Positions 6,851 through 14,507 of a stretch of 16,983 nt of DNA are shown here, piece by piece. This DNA is from Actinomycetota bacterium (GTDB lineage: Bacteria; Actinomycetota; Actinomycetes; JACCUZ01). The number at the start of each line of letters is the position of its first letter. Positions within the stretch are counted from its first letter, which is position 1. The stretch lies in the NCBI GenBank assembly GCA_030841195.1, contig JAVEDA010000099.1, positions 1-16,983 on the forward strand, written 5' to 3'. The translations under genes were made by a program, and so were the position numbers. The notes under the pieces are model-generated. The model was not told where the DNA came from and did no database searches. It was given only the letters and a program-made list of their open reading frames with translations.

Positions 6851-7037
6851 CCGGTGGCCTCCGATGGGGTGGTCCGTGTCGGCCCACCGGGTCCGGGGCG
6901 GCGCCACCTTCAGGTGTGCCCAGGCACTTCGCGGGTGAACCCCCGGGCCGACGAAAGATCCGCGGCACCGGTGAAGGCGGCGGCAGCGGCCTGCACCCCG
7001 GCCTCCGGCCCCACCTTGGGGGCCGGCGGCGGAGGGG
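6851..7037. other. Intergenic region with a palindrome and the lldP terminator hairpin
   Basis: This 187-bp gap lies between the lldP stop and the start of the HATPase gene, both on the minus strand. It holds the hairpin at 6995-7038, the palindrome GTGCC-CA-GGCAC at 6916-6927 (about 65 bp upstream of the HATPase start, a possible regulator site), and a ribosome-binding site for the HATPase gene. I could not pick a convincing -35/-10 pair for that gene. No small ORF of recognisable type is seen. Confidence 0.5.
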
Positions 7038-7038
7038 T
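6995..7038 (-). terminator. GC-rich hairpin at the end of the glycolate operon
   Basis: The perfect inner stem CCGGCCCC (7005-7012) pairs with GGGGCCGG (7019-7026) around a 6-nt loop. It continues through GCC/GGC and ACCCC/GGGGT arms out to 6995 and 7038, about 16 base pairs in total. It begins at the lldP stop codon. There is no U-tract, which is common for actinobacterial terminators. A role in mRNA 3'-end stabilisation is equally possible. Confidence 0.6.
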
Positions 7039-8741
7039 CATGGCACCATCCACCCCAGCACAGCGGTCGACTGCAGGTAGACGAGCACCGACATGCCCAC
7101 GATGAACACCAGGCTCCAGCCGATGACCTTGCGGAACAGGTCGCCCTCCTGGCCGGCCATCCCCACGGCTGCTGCGGCGATCGCGAGGTTCTGCGGTGAG
7201 ATCATCTTGCCCAGTACGCCGCCGGACGAGTTCGCCGCGGCCATCAGCACCGGGTCGAGCCCCGCCTTATGGGCCGCCGTCACCTGCAGCGCACCGAACA
7301 GCGAGTTGGACGACGTGTCCGAGCCGGTCACCGCGACCCCCAGCCAGCCGAGGATCGGCGACAGCACGGCGAACGCCGCACCCGCGCCGGCCATCCAGTT
7401 CCCCAGCGTCGCCGTCTGCCCCGACGCGTTCATCACGTAGGCCAGGGCCAGCACCGCCATCACCGTGAGCACGGCGGTGGCCAGCTGGCGGTAGGAGTCG
7501 GCGTAGGCCTTGGCGGCCTTGGCGAGCGAGATGCCGATCGCCGGGATGGTCAGCAGCCCGGAGAACAGCACCAGGGTCCCCGTAGCCCCGAGCCAGTTGA
7601 ACTTGAACGCCGCGATCGTCGAGTCCTCGCCGTTGGCGCTCTTGATGTGCAGGCCGGGCCAGTTGAAGAGCTTCGTCACCGAGTCGAGGGCGTCCTTGAC
7701 CGCCGGGATCTGAGAGACGAGCAGGACGGCGATCAGGATGAGGTACGGCGAGTAGGCGCGCGCGACGTCGGCGCGGCTGTCGACCACGTCGGCGTCGTCG
7801 ACGGCAACGTCCGCGCCGTCGGCCCCGGTCGCGGCAGCCGAGCCGGATCCGGCCGATCTGGTGCCGGCGGCGCCGCGACCCGAGGTGACTCCGGCCAGCT
7901 CCGGCTCGTCGGTCTCCAGGTAGCGCACGCTGGGCGACCAGACCCGCAGCAGCAGCACGGTGGCTCCCATGCCGACGAGCGAGGCCACGATGTCGGTGAG
8001 CTCGATCGACATGTAGTTGGAGGTGACGAACTGCGCGACCGCGAACGACCCGCCGCAGACCACTGCGGCGAGCCAGGTCTGCCGCAAGCCGTTCTTGCGG
8101 TCGACGATGAACACGAGCGCCAGCGGCACGAACACCGCGAGGACCGGCGTCTGCCGGCCGACCATCGCGCCGAGGTCGTCCTGGGGCAGGCCGGTGACCG
8201 TGGCCAGAGTCGTGATCGGCACGGCGATGGCCCCGAAGGCAACCGGCGCGGTGTTGGCGACCAGGGCGACCGCGGCGGCCTTGATCGGCCGGAAGCCAAG
8301 GGCGATGAGCATCACACTGGTGATGGCCACGGGCGTACCGAAGCCGGCCAGCGCCTCGAGCAGGGCGCCGAAGCAGAAGGCGATGATGACGGCCTGCACC
8401 CGTTGGTCGTCGCTGACCTTGGCGAACGAGCGGCGCAGCACGTCGAAGTGCCCGGTCACCACCGTCATGTTGTAGAGCCAGATGGCGTTGAGGACGATCC
8501 ACATGATGGGGAAGAAGCCGAACGCGGCGCCTTCGCTGCCCGCGAGCAGTGCCTGCCCGACCGGCATCGAGTAGACCGCGATCGCCACCACGAGGGCGAC
8601 GGCCAGCGAGAGGAGTGCGGCTATCCAGGCCTTCAACCTCAGCACGCCGAGCAGGACGAACAACGCCACCAGGGGCAGGGCCGCGAAGATGGACGAGAGG
8701 CCCAACGAGTCGCCGACGGGATCCAGGATCTGCTTGTACAT
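7038..8741 (-). CDS. L-lactate/glycolate permease (LldP/GlcA family)
   Basis: A 567-aa multi-spanning membrane permease of the lactate permease family, which imports L-lactate, D-lactate and glycolate with protons. Recognisable stretches are FPIMWIVLNAIWLYNMTVVTGHFDVL, AFCFGALLEALAGFGTPVAI (121-140), NTAPVAFGAI, and near the C-terminus VTGSDTSSNSLFGALQ and ANSSGGVLGKMISPQN. It is the last gene of an operon with glycolate oxidase, so glycolate is the likely main substrate (GlcA role). Lactate cannot be excluded, because paralogues carry both. A hydrophilic Gly/Ala/Ser/Asp-rich loop (about 282-325) with no family motif separates two TM blocks. The ATG is preceded by GAGGTG at 5-nt spacing and lies 18 bp after the glcF stop. 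Confidence 0.92.
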   Translation of the reverse strand: MYKQILDPVGDSLGLSSIFAALPLVALFVLLGVLRLKAWIAALLSLAVALVVAIAVYSMPVGQALLAGSEGAAFGFFPIMWIVLNAIWLYNMTVVTGHFDVLRRSFAKVSDDQRVQAVIIAFCFGALLEALAGFGTPVAITSVMLIALGFRPIKAAAVALVANTAPVAFGAIAVPITTLATVTGLPQDDLGAMVGRQTPVLAVFVPLALVFIVDRKNGLRQTWLAAVVCGGSFAVAQFVTSNYMSIELTDIVASLVGMGATVLLLRVWSPSVRYLETDEPELAGVTSGRGAAGTRSAGSGSAAATGADGADVAVDDADVVDSRADVARAYSPYLILIAVLLVSQIPAVKDALDSVTKLFNWPGLHIKSANGEDSTIAAFKFNWLGATGTLVLFSGLLTIPAIGISLAKAAKAYADSYRQLATAVLTVMAVLALAYVMNASGQTATLGNWMAGAGAAFAVLSPILGWLGVAVTGSDTSSNSLFGALQVTAAHKAGLDPVLMAAANSSGGVLGKMISPQNLAIAAAAVGMAGQEGDLFRKVIGWSLVFIVGMSVLVYLQSTAVLGWMVP

Positions 8742-8759
8742 CAGGTCACCTCGAACCGT

Positions 8760-10139
8760 TCACTTTTCTTGCCGGCGGCCGTCCCGCCGGGGGTCTGGTG
8801 GCGCGAGCGCGAGGTCGCGCGTCATCTGATCGACGGAGCGGCCGCGCATCGCCGCGTCGAGCAGCTCGACGGTGTGCGCGAGCTCGACGTGTCCGCCCAG
8901 CCGCTCGACCGAGGCGGCGACCTGCATCAGGCAGCCGGGGTTCGCGGTCACCATCACCTGGGCGCCGGTGGCGAGCACCGACCGTGCCTTGCGCTCGCCC
9001 AGCTCGCCGGCAGCCTGGGGGAACAGCAGGTTGTAGACGCCGGCCGAGCCGCAGCAGATGTCGGCGTCGGCGACCTCGCGCAGCTCGAGCCCGGGGATAC
9101 CGCGTAGCAGCGCGCGCGGTTGCGCCCGCACCCCCTGCGCGTGCCCGAGGTGGCAGGCGTCGTGGTAGGCCACGGTCACCGGCAGCGGGTGGCGCTCGGC
9201 GACCGGGCCGAGCTCGTCGAGCAGCTCGGACACGTCGCGCACCGACTCGGCGAACCGGACGGCGCGCTCGGCGTACACGGGGTCGTCACGCAGCAGCTCG
9301 GCGTACTCCTTCATCGACGACCCGCAGCCGGCCGCGTTGACGACGACGTGCTGCACGCCGGCCGCGTCGAAGACGTCGATGGTCCGCCGGGCGAACGCGA
9401 TCGCCTCCGGCTCCCGGCCGTTGTGCACGCTGAGTGCACCGCAGCAGCCCTGCTCGCGCGGGATGACGACGTCACAACCCTCCATTGCCAACACCCGCGC
9501 GGTGGCTGCGTTGACCCGCGGGAAGAACTCGCGCTGCACGCAGCCGGTGAGCATGCCGACGACTGCCCGACGCTCGCCGCGCGCGGCGACCCGCTCGGGC
9601 AGCGGAGGCGCGGGCCGCACCGCCGGCGCGAGTGCCTCCATCGCGGCCAGCGACGGTGAGATGCGGTCCAGCACGCCGCTACGCTGGACCACTCCCTGCA
9701 GGCCGGTACGCCGGTAGAGGCGCAGCGGTCCGCGCAGCAGGCGGAGCCGCCTTGGGTGCGGGAACAGCGCGAAGATCGTCCCGCGGAGCAGCCGGTCGGC
9801 GACCGGCCGGCGGTGCCGCCGCTCGACCTGGGCCCGGGTGGCCTCGATCAGCTTGTCGTACTGCACCCCGGACGGGCACGCCGTGACGCAGGCCATGCAG
9901 CCCAGGCAGGCGTCGACGTGGCCGACCATCGCCTCGGTCATCGGCTCGCCGTCGAGACCGGCCTGCATCAGGGCGATGCGGCCGCGCGGGCTGTCCATCT
10001 CCTCGCCCCAGAGCACGTAGGTCGGGCAGGTCGGCAGGCAGAAGCCGCAGTGCACGCAGTCGGCGGCCAGCTCGGCCGACGGGGGTCGGTGTGCATCAAA
10101 TGCCGACGTGGCGGGCGTCACGGGGAGGATGTCGGTCAT
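8760..10139 (-). CDS. glcF: Glycolate oxidase iron-sulfur subunit GlcF
   Basis: The electron-transfer subunit of the three-part glycolate dehydrogenase; it accepts electrons from the flavin subunits and passes them to the membrane quinone pool. Two 4Fe-4S motifs are intact: C28-x2-C31-x2-C34-x3-C38-P and C78-x2-C81-x2-C84-x3-C88-P. Two CCG-type cysteine-rich domains follow (GCVQREFFPRVNAATARVL with QGCCGAL, and YHDACHLGH with DICCGSAGVYN). At 459 aa it is longer than the roughly 407-aa E. coli protein. The ATG at 10139 is the only plausible start in frame but has a poor ribosome-binding site. It overlaps the stop of a 19-codon mini-ORF (ATGA), which may deliver ribosomes from glcE. Confidence 0.93.
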   Translation of the reverse strand: MTDILPVTPATSAFDAHRPPSAELAADCVHCGFCLPTCPTYVLWGEEMDSPRGRIALMQAGLDGEPMTEAMVGHVDACLGCMACVTACPSGVQYDKLIEATRAQVERRHRRPVADRLLRGTIFALFPHPRRLRLLRGPLRLYRRTGLQGVVQRSGVLDRISPSLAAMEALAPAVRPAPPLPERVAARGERRAVVGMLTGCVQREFFPRVNAATARVLAMEGCDVVIPREQGCCGALSVHNGREPEAIAFARRTIDVFDAAGVQHVVVNAAGCGSSMKEYAELLRDDPVYAERAVRFAESVRDVSELLDELGPVAERHPLPVTVAYHDACHLGHAQGVRAQPRALLRGIPGLELREVADADICCGSAGVYNLLFPQAAGELGERKARSVLATGAQVMVTANPGCLMQVAASVERLGGHVELAHTVELLDAAMRGRSVDQMTRDLALAPPDPRRDGRRQEK

Positions 10140-10195
10140 CTTTCGGGGCCCCCGCCGAGTCGGGAGCGCAGCGAGCGACTTGGTGGGGAACTCAT
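10136..10195 (-). CDS. Possible 19-aa leader mini-ORF coupling glcE to glcF
   Basis: Immediately after the glcE stop (TAG at 10198-10196) an ATG at 10195 opens a 19-codon frame, MSSPPSRSLRSRLGGGPER, whose TGA overlaps the glcF ATG. It has a better Shine-Dalgarno than glcF: GGAGG, formed by the last glcE codons, lies 7 nt upstream. The peptide is read from a palindromic element, so it may simply be translated filler that keeps ribosomes on the message. No function for the peptide is implied. Confidence 0.35.
   Translation of the reverse strand: MSSPPSRSLRSRLGGGPER
10151..10187. repeat. Palindromic element between glcE and glcF
   Basis: Arms CCCGCCGAGTCG (10151-10162) and CGACTTGGTGGG (10176-10187) are inverted with two mismatches around a 13-nt loop. 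In plus-strand RNA the mismatches become G-U wobbles; in the glc mRNA they are A-C. The sequence resembles dispersed palindromic elements that I believe occur in actinomycete genomes, but no second copy is visible in this window, so its repeat nature is inferred. Confidence 0.45.
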
Positions 10196-11443
10196 CTAGA
10201 TGCCTCCGACGAAGCGTCCGGGGGACAGGCGGTGGTCGGGGTCCATCTCGTCCTTGAGCCGGCGCATGAGCTCGAGCCCCGGCACGGGACCCCACAGGTC
10301 GACCAGGTCGCGCACCGCGTGCGGCGCGGTAAGGACGGTTACGGTCCCGGCTAAGGGCGCCGTGGCCGCGCGCAGCGCCTGCACGACGGCGGCGACGGCC
10401 TCGGGCTCGGCGTCGGCGGCCAGCCCAGCGTGCAGGACGCCGGCCGCCGAGCCGCGTGCCGTGATCGTGACGCCGTGCTCGCCGGCCAGCCGGTTGCAGG
10501 CAGCCAGCACCGGCCCGACGCCGGTCAGGGCCGTGGTCACCTTCAGCCCGGTGCCCCCGGCCTCGAACGGCAGCCTGCCGTAGCCGTCCGGCAAGGCATC
10601 GCCGTCGCCGGCACCCCGGCCGAGCAGGTCGAGCACGGTGCGGGTGCGGTCGGCCACCCCGGCCGCAACGCCCTCGATGAGTCCGGCGACCTGGACGCGG
10701 CCGTCGCCGGCCTGGTCGAGCTCGACGGCCGTGGGCGCGACCTGAGAGCCCAGAACCGCCAGTGCGGCCCGGCCGGCCGTCGTGGCGTCGGCGCAGCTGA
10801 CAGTCACCACCCGGCGCGCAGCCGGCAACGGGTGCAGCCGGAAGGTCGCCTCGGTGATGACGCCGAGGGTGCCGAAGGAGCCGGTGAGCAACTTGCCGAA
10901 GTCGTAGCCGGCGACGTTCTTGACGACCCGGCCGCCGGCCTTGGCCACCACCCCGTCGGCGCGCACGAAGGTGACGCCGATGAGCAGGTCCCGGGCGGTG
11001 CCGTAGAGCAGCCGGCGCGGCCCGCTCGGGCTGACCGCGAGGGTGCCACCGACGGTCGCGTCGGCGTCCGGGACGTCGAGGGCGAGCCGCTGGCCCGCAG
11101 CGGCCACCGTGTCCTGCAGCTCGCCGACCGGCGTACCAGCCCTGACGACAACGACCAGGTCGCCGGCCGCATGGTCGACCACCCCGGCCATCGCCGCGGT
11201 GTCCAGCAGCAGGTCGGCCCGGGTCGGGGGCGCGCCCCAGTCGAGCGTCGTGCCGGCACCACGGGTCACCACGGCGAGGTCGTGCTGCGCGGCCACCCGC
11301 AATACCTCAGCGACCTCCTCGGTGGACGACGGGGTCGCGACGTAGCGGGTCCGGACCCCGCCCACCCAGTCTTTCGGGCCGCGGGCGAGCCGGGCCCGGG
11401 CGACCTTCTTGAGGTCGTCGCGCGCGGGGTGCTCGCCGGCCAC
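10196..11443 (-). CDS. glcE: Glycolate oxidase FAD-binding subunit GlcE
   Basis: The second flavin-domain subunit of glycolate dehydrogenase, 415 aa (E. coli GlcE is about 350). FAD-binding PCMH features are PSSTEEVAEVLRVAAQHDL, TRGAGTTLDWG, DATVGGTLAVSPSGPRR and KNVAGYDFGKLLTGSFGTLG, followed by a C-terminal domain ending MDPDHRLSPGRFVGGI. It lacks the long C-terminal substrate domain motifs of GlcD, as expected. The GTG at 11443 starts 1 nt after the glcD stop, with GGAGG inside the glcD 3' end, so translation is coupled. An out-of-frame extension to 11917 is a reading artefact over glcD. Confidence 0.92.
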   Translation of the reverse strand: MAGEHPARDDLKKVARARLARGPKDWVGGVRTRYVATPSSTEEVAEVLRVAAQHDLAVVTRGAGTTLDWGAPPTRADLLLDTAAMAGVVDHAAGDLVVVVRAGTPVGELQDTVAAAGQRLALDVPDADATVGGTLAVSPSGPRRLLYGTARDLLIGVTFVRADGVVAKAGGRVVKNVAGYDFGKLLTGSFGTLGVITEATFRLHPLPAARRVVTVSCADATTAGRAALAVLGSQVAPTAVELDQAGDGRVQVAGLIEGVAAGVADRTRTVLDLLGRGAGDGDALPDGYGRLPFEAGGTGLKVTTALTGVGPVLAACNRLAGEHGVTITARGSAAGVLHAGLAADAEPEAVAAVVQALRAATAPLAGTVTVLTAPHAVRDLVDLWGPVPGLELMRRLKDEMDPDHRLSPGRFVGGI

Positions 11444-11444
11444 G

Positions 11445-12911
11445 TCAGAACACCTCCGCCAGCCCAGCCTGCTGCAGCGGGTGCGGCCCCTTGTGCCGGC
11501 CGGGCACCTCGCCGCACAACCGCGGGGTGGGGAAGACCTTGCCGGGGTTGGCCAGGCCGTGCGGGTCGAACGCACAGCGCAGCATCTGCATCGTGTCGAG
11601 GTCGTCCTCGGTGTACATCCGCGGCATGTACCTCGCCTTGTCGATGCCGACGCCGTGCTCGCCGGTGATCGAGCCGCCGTGCTCGATGCACAGGTCGAGG
11701 ATCGACGCTGAGACCTGCTCGGCCTCCTCGGTCTGGCCAGCCACGGCGTCGTCGAAGAGCACCAGCGGATGCAGGTTGCCGTCACCCGCGTGGAAGACGT
11801 TTGCGACCCGCACGCCGGAGCCGTCCGACAGCGCCGCGATCCGGCGCAGCACCTCGGGCAGCGCGGTGCGGGGGATGACCCCGTCCTGGACGATGTAGTC
11901 CGGGCTGATCCGGCCAACCGCGGCGAACGCCGACTTGCGGCCCTTCCAGAACAGGGCCCGCTCCGCCTCGTCCCGCGCGATCCGGATCTCGAAGGCGCCG
12001 TGCTCGTCGCAGTGCCGCTCGACCTCGGTGAAGTGCGCCTCGACCTCGGCGCGCGGCCCGTCCAGCTCGACGATGAGGACCGCGCCCGCGCCGTCCGGGT
12101 AGCCGCAGTGGACCGCTGCCTCGGCGGCCTCGATGGCCAGAGCGTCCATCATCTCGATTGCGGCCGGCACGACCCCGGCGCCGATGATCGCCGACACCGC
12201 ACCGCCGGCCTCGTCGGTCGACGGGAACGCGGCCAGCAAGGTGCGCACCGTCTCGGGGGCGCGGGTCAGCCGGACGGTGACCTCGGTCGTGATGCCAAGG
12301 GTGCCTTCGGAGCCGACGAACGCGCCGATCAGGTCGTAGCCGGGCGGGTCGGGCGCCCGGCCGCCGAGCCGGACCACGCTTCCGTCGGGCACGACGACCT
12401 CGAGCCCGGTGACGTGGTTGGTGGTGAAGCCGTACTTCAGGCAGTGCGCGCCGCCGGAGTTCTCCGCCACGTTGCCGCCGATCGAGCAGATCTGCTGGCT
12501 GGACGGGTCGGGCGCGTAGTAGTAGCCGTCCGCGGCCGCCGATCGGGTCACCTGGAGGTTGATGACGCCGGGCTGCACGACCGCCCGCTGGTCGGCCGGG
12601 TCGACGTCGACGACCGCGCGCATCTGGGACAGCACGACGAGGACGCCGTCGGCGTGCGGCAACGCCCCGCCGGACAGTCCGGTGCCGGACCCTCGGGCGA
12701 CGTAGGGGACATGCGCGGCGATGCAGGCGCGCACCACGTCGGCCACCTGGGCGGTGGTACGGGGGAGCACCACGACCGCGGGAGTCACCTTGTACTGCGC
12801 CAGACCGTCGCACTCGTAGGTCCGCAGCCGGGTCCGGTCGGTGATCACGGCGTCGTCACCCAACTCGGCCCGCAGCTGCTCCGCGAGCCTGGTTATCGTC
12901 CCCGTCGTCAT
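11445..12911 (-). CDS. glcD: Glycolate oxidase catalytic flavin subunit GlcD
   Basis: Oxidises glycolate to glyoxylate; 488 aa, close to the E. coli length. The FAD-binding domain shows PRTTAQVADVVRAC, VARGSGTGLSGGALP, GGNVAENSGGAHCLKYG and GSEGTLGITTEVTVRL. The C-terminal FAD-oxidase domain has VFHAGDGNLHPLVLF, a metal and substrate histidine motif, and GGSITGEHGVGIDKARYM. Related D-lactate dehydrogenases share this architecture; the adjoining glcE, glcF and malate synthase genes favour glycolate. The ATG follows the malate synthase stop after 9 nt (GGCGATCGC), with only a weak ribosome-binding site, which suggests dependence on readthrough translation from the upstream gene. Confidence 0.93.
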   Translation of the reverse strand: MTTGTITRLAEQLRAELGDDAVITDRTRLRTYECDGLAQYKVTPAVVVLPRTTAQVADVVRACIAAHVPYVARGSGTGLSGGALPHADGVLVVLSQMRAVVDVDPADQRAVVQPGVINLQVTRSAAADGYYYAPDPSSQQICSIGGNVAENSGGAHCLKYGFTTNHVTGLEVVVPDGSVVRLGGRAPDPPGYDLIGAFVGSEGTLGITTEVTVRLTRAPETVRTLLAAFPSTDEAGGAVSAIIGAGVVPAAIEMMDALAIEAAEAAVHCGYPDGAGAVLIVELDGPRAEVEAHFTEVERHCDEHGAFEIRIARDEAERALFWKGRKSAFAAVGRISPDYIVQDGVIPRTALPEVLRRIAALSDGSGVRVANVFHAGDGNLHPLVLFDDAVAGQTEEAEQVSASILDLCIEHGGSITGEHGVGIDKARYMPRMYTEDDLDTMQMLRCAFDPHGLANPGKVFPTPRLCGEVPGRHKGPHPLQQAGLAEVF

Positions 12912-12920
12912 GCGATCGCC

Positions 12921-14507
12921 CTATGGCATCCGCTCGTAGGCCGGGATCGTGAGGAAGTCCTCGAAGTCCTCGGCCAGGGCCATCTCGGTGAACAGGCCGC
13001 GGGCGTCCTCCCACCGGCCGGCGCCGAACATCTCGTCGCCGACCCGCTCGCGGATCGCGGTCATCTCCTCGTCGATCAGGCGCTGGACGAGGTCGCGGGT
13101 CACCGTCTGCCCGTCGTCCAGGCGGACGTCGTTGTGCAGCCATTGCCACACCTGCGAGCGGGAGATCTCGGCGGTCGCGGCGTCCTCCATCATGTTGTTG
13201 ATGCCGACGGCGCCGGACCCGCGCAGCCACGCCTCGAGGTACTGCACGCCGACGCTGATGTTGCTGCGCAGCCCGCCCTCGGTCACCGTGCCCGGTGTCG
13301 AGGCGACGTCGAGCAGCTCGTCGGCGGTCACCGACACCTCGGCGCGGGTGCGGTCGAGCTGGTTCGGCCGGTCGCCGAGGACCGCGTCGAACACCTCGGT
13401 GCACAGCGGGACCATCGCCGGATGCGCCACCCACGAGCCGTCGAAGCCGTCGCCCGCCTCGCGGGTCTTGTCGTCCCGGACTTTGTCGAACGCGCCCTTG
13501 TTGGTCTCCTCGTCCTTGCTGGGGATGAACGCTGCCATCCCGCCGATCGCGTGCGCGCCTCGCTTGTGGCAGGTGCGCACCAACAGCTCGGTGTAGGCGC
13601 GCATGAACGGCACCGTCATCGAGACCTGGTTGCGGTCGGGCAGCAGGAAATCCCGGCCCCGGGTGCGGAACTTCTTGATGACGGAGAACATGTAGTCCCA
13701 GCGGCCGGCGTTCAGCCCCGCCGAGTGCTCGCGCAGCTCGTAGAGGATCTCCTCCATCTCGAAGGCAGCCGGGTAGGTCTCGATGAGCACTGTCGCGCGG
13801 ACCGTGCCGACAGGAATGCCGAGGGCATCCTGCGCGCGCTCGAACACGTCGTTCCAGAGCCTGGCCTCGAGGTGGCTCTCCATCTTCGGCAGGTAGAAGT
13901 ACGGGCCCAGCCCGGCGTCGATCTGCTTCTGCGCGCAGTGGAAGAAGTAGAGGCCGAAGTCGGTCAGGCTGCCCGAGGTGCGCTGGCCGTCGACCACGAT
14001 GTGTTTCTCCGGCAGGTGCCAGCCACGCGGCCGCACCACGATGGTCGCCACCTGGTCGGCGAGGGCGTAGGTCTTGCCCTCCGGCGAGGTGAAGTCGATC
14101 CGTCGGTCGATGGCGTCTCGCAGGTTGAGCTGGCCTTCGACCATGTTCTCCCACAGCGGGGTGTTGGCGTCCTCGAGGTCGGCCAGCCAGACCCGGGCGC
14201 CGGAGTTGAGCGCGTTGATCGTCATCTTGCGGTCGGTCGGGCCGGTGATCTCCGCTCGCCGGTCGACCAGCCCGGGAGCCGGCTCGGCGACCCGCCAGGA
14301 CTCGTCCTCGCGGACGTCCTTGGTCTCGCTGAGGAACTCGAGGGTGCCGCCGGCGGCGAGGTCGGCGTAGCGCTGCTCGCGCAGCGCCAACAGCTCGCGC
14401 CGCCGCCCGTCGAAGCGGCGGTGCAGGTCGGCGAGGAACTCCAGCGCCTCGCCGGTGAGCACCTCGTCGTAGCGGTCTCGCATCGGTCCGTCGACTTGGA
14501 CGGTCAT
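12921..14507 (-). CDS. aceB: Malate synthase A
   Basis: Condenses glyoxylate with acetyl-CoA to malate, a cytoplasmic TIM-barrel enzyme. The 528-aa length fits the A isoform and not the roughly 720-aa G isoform. Conserved stretches are NSGARVWLADLEDANTP, VRPRGWHLPEKH, FYLPKMESHLEARLWNDVF, VRATVLIETYPAAFEMEEIL, REHSAGLNAGRWDYMFS, GGMAAFIPSKDE, FDGSWVAHPAMVP, and NMMEDAATAEISRSQVWQW, which carries the catalytic Asp region. The ATG at 14507 has GAGGAG 6 nt upstream and overlaps the glycerate kinase stop (ATGA, 14504-14507). No isocitrate lyase is adjacent, so here it serves glycolate-derived glyoxylate rather than the classical glyoxylate shunt, although it could do both. Confidence 0.95.
   Translation of the reverse strand: MTVQVDGPMRDRYDEVLTGEALEFLADLHRRFDGRRRELLALREQRYADLAAGGTLEFLSETKDVREDESWRVAEPAPGLVDRRAEITGPTDRKMTINALNSGARVWLADLEDANTPLWENMVEGQLNLRDAIDRRIDFTSPEGKTYALADQVATIVVRPRGWHLPEKHIVVDGQRTSGSLTDFGLYFFHCAQKQIDAGLGPYFYLPKMESHLEARLWNDVFERAQDALGIPVGTVRATVLIETYPAAFEMEEILYELREHSAGLNAGRWDYMFSVIKKFRTRGRDFLLPDRNQVSMTVPFMRAYTELLVRTCHKRGAHAIGGMAAFIPSKDEETNKGAFDKVRDDKTREAGDGFDGSWVAHPAMVPLCTEVFDAVLGDRPNQLDRTRAEVSVTADELLDVASTPGTVTEGGLRSNISVGVQYLEAWLRGSGAVGINNMMEDAATAEISRSQVWQWLHNDVRLDDGQTVTRDLVQRLIDEEMTAIRERVGDEMFGAGRWEDARGLFTEMALAEDFEDFLTIPAYERMP

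Noticed and set aside
7269..9107. A 612-aa plus-strand frame opposite the permease and glcF genes
   Set aside because: Charged, repetitive antisense composition; the permease and GlcF on the other strand are full length and motif complete.
8760..10295. An upstream start for GlcF at 10295
   Set aside because: The extension overlaps glcE and has no homology; cysteine-motif spacing is right from the ATG at 10139.
10196..11917. A GlcE of 573 aa starting inside glcD
   Set aside because: The first 158 codons are an Arg/Ser-rich frame over glcD. The GTG at 11443 with GGAGG upstream gives a GlcE of plausible length.
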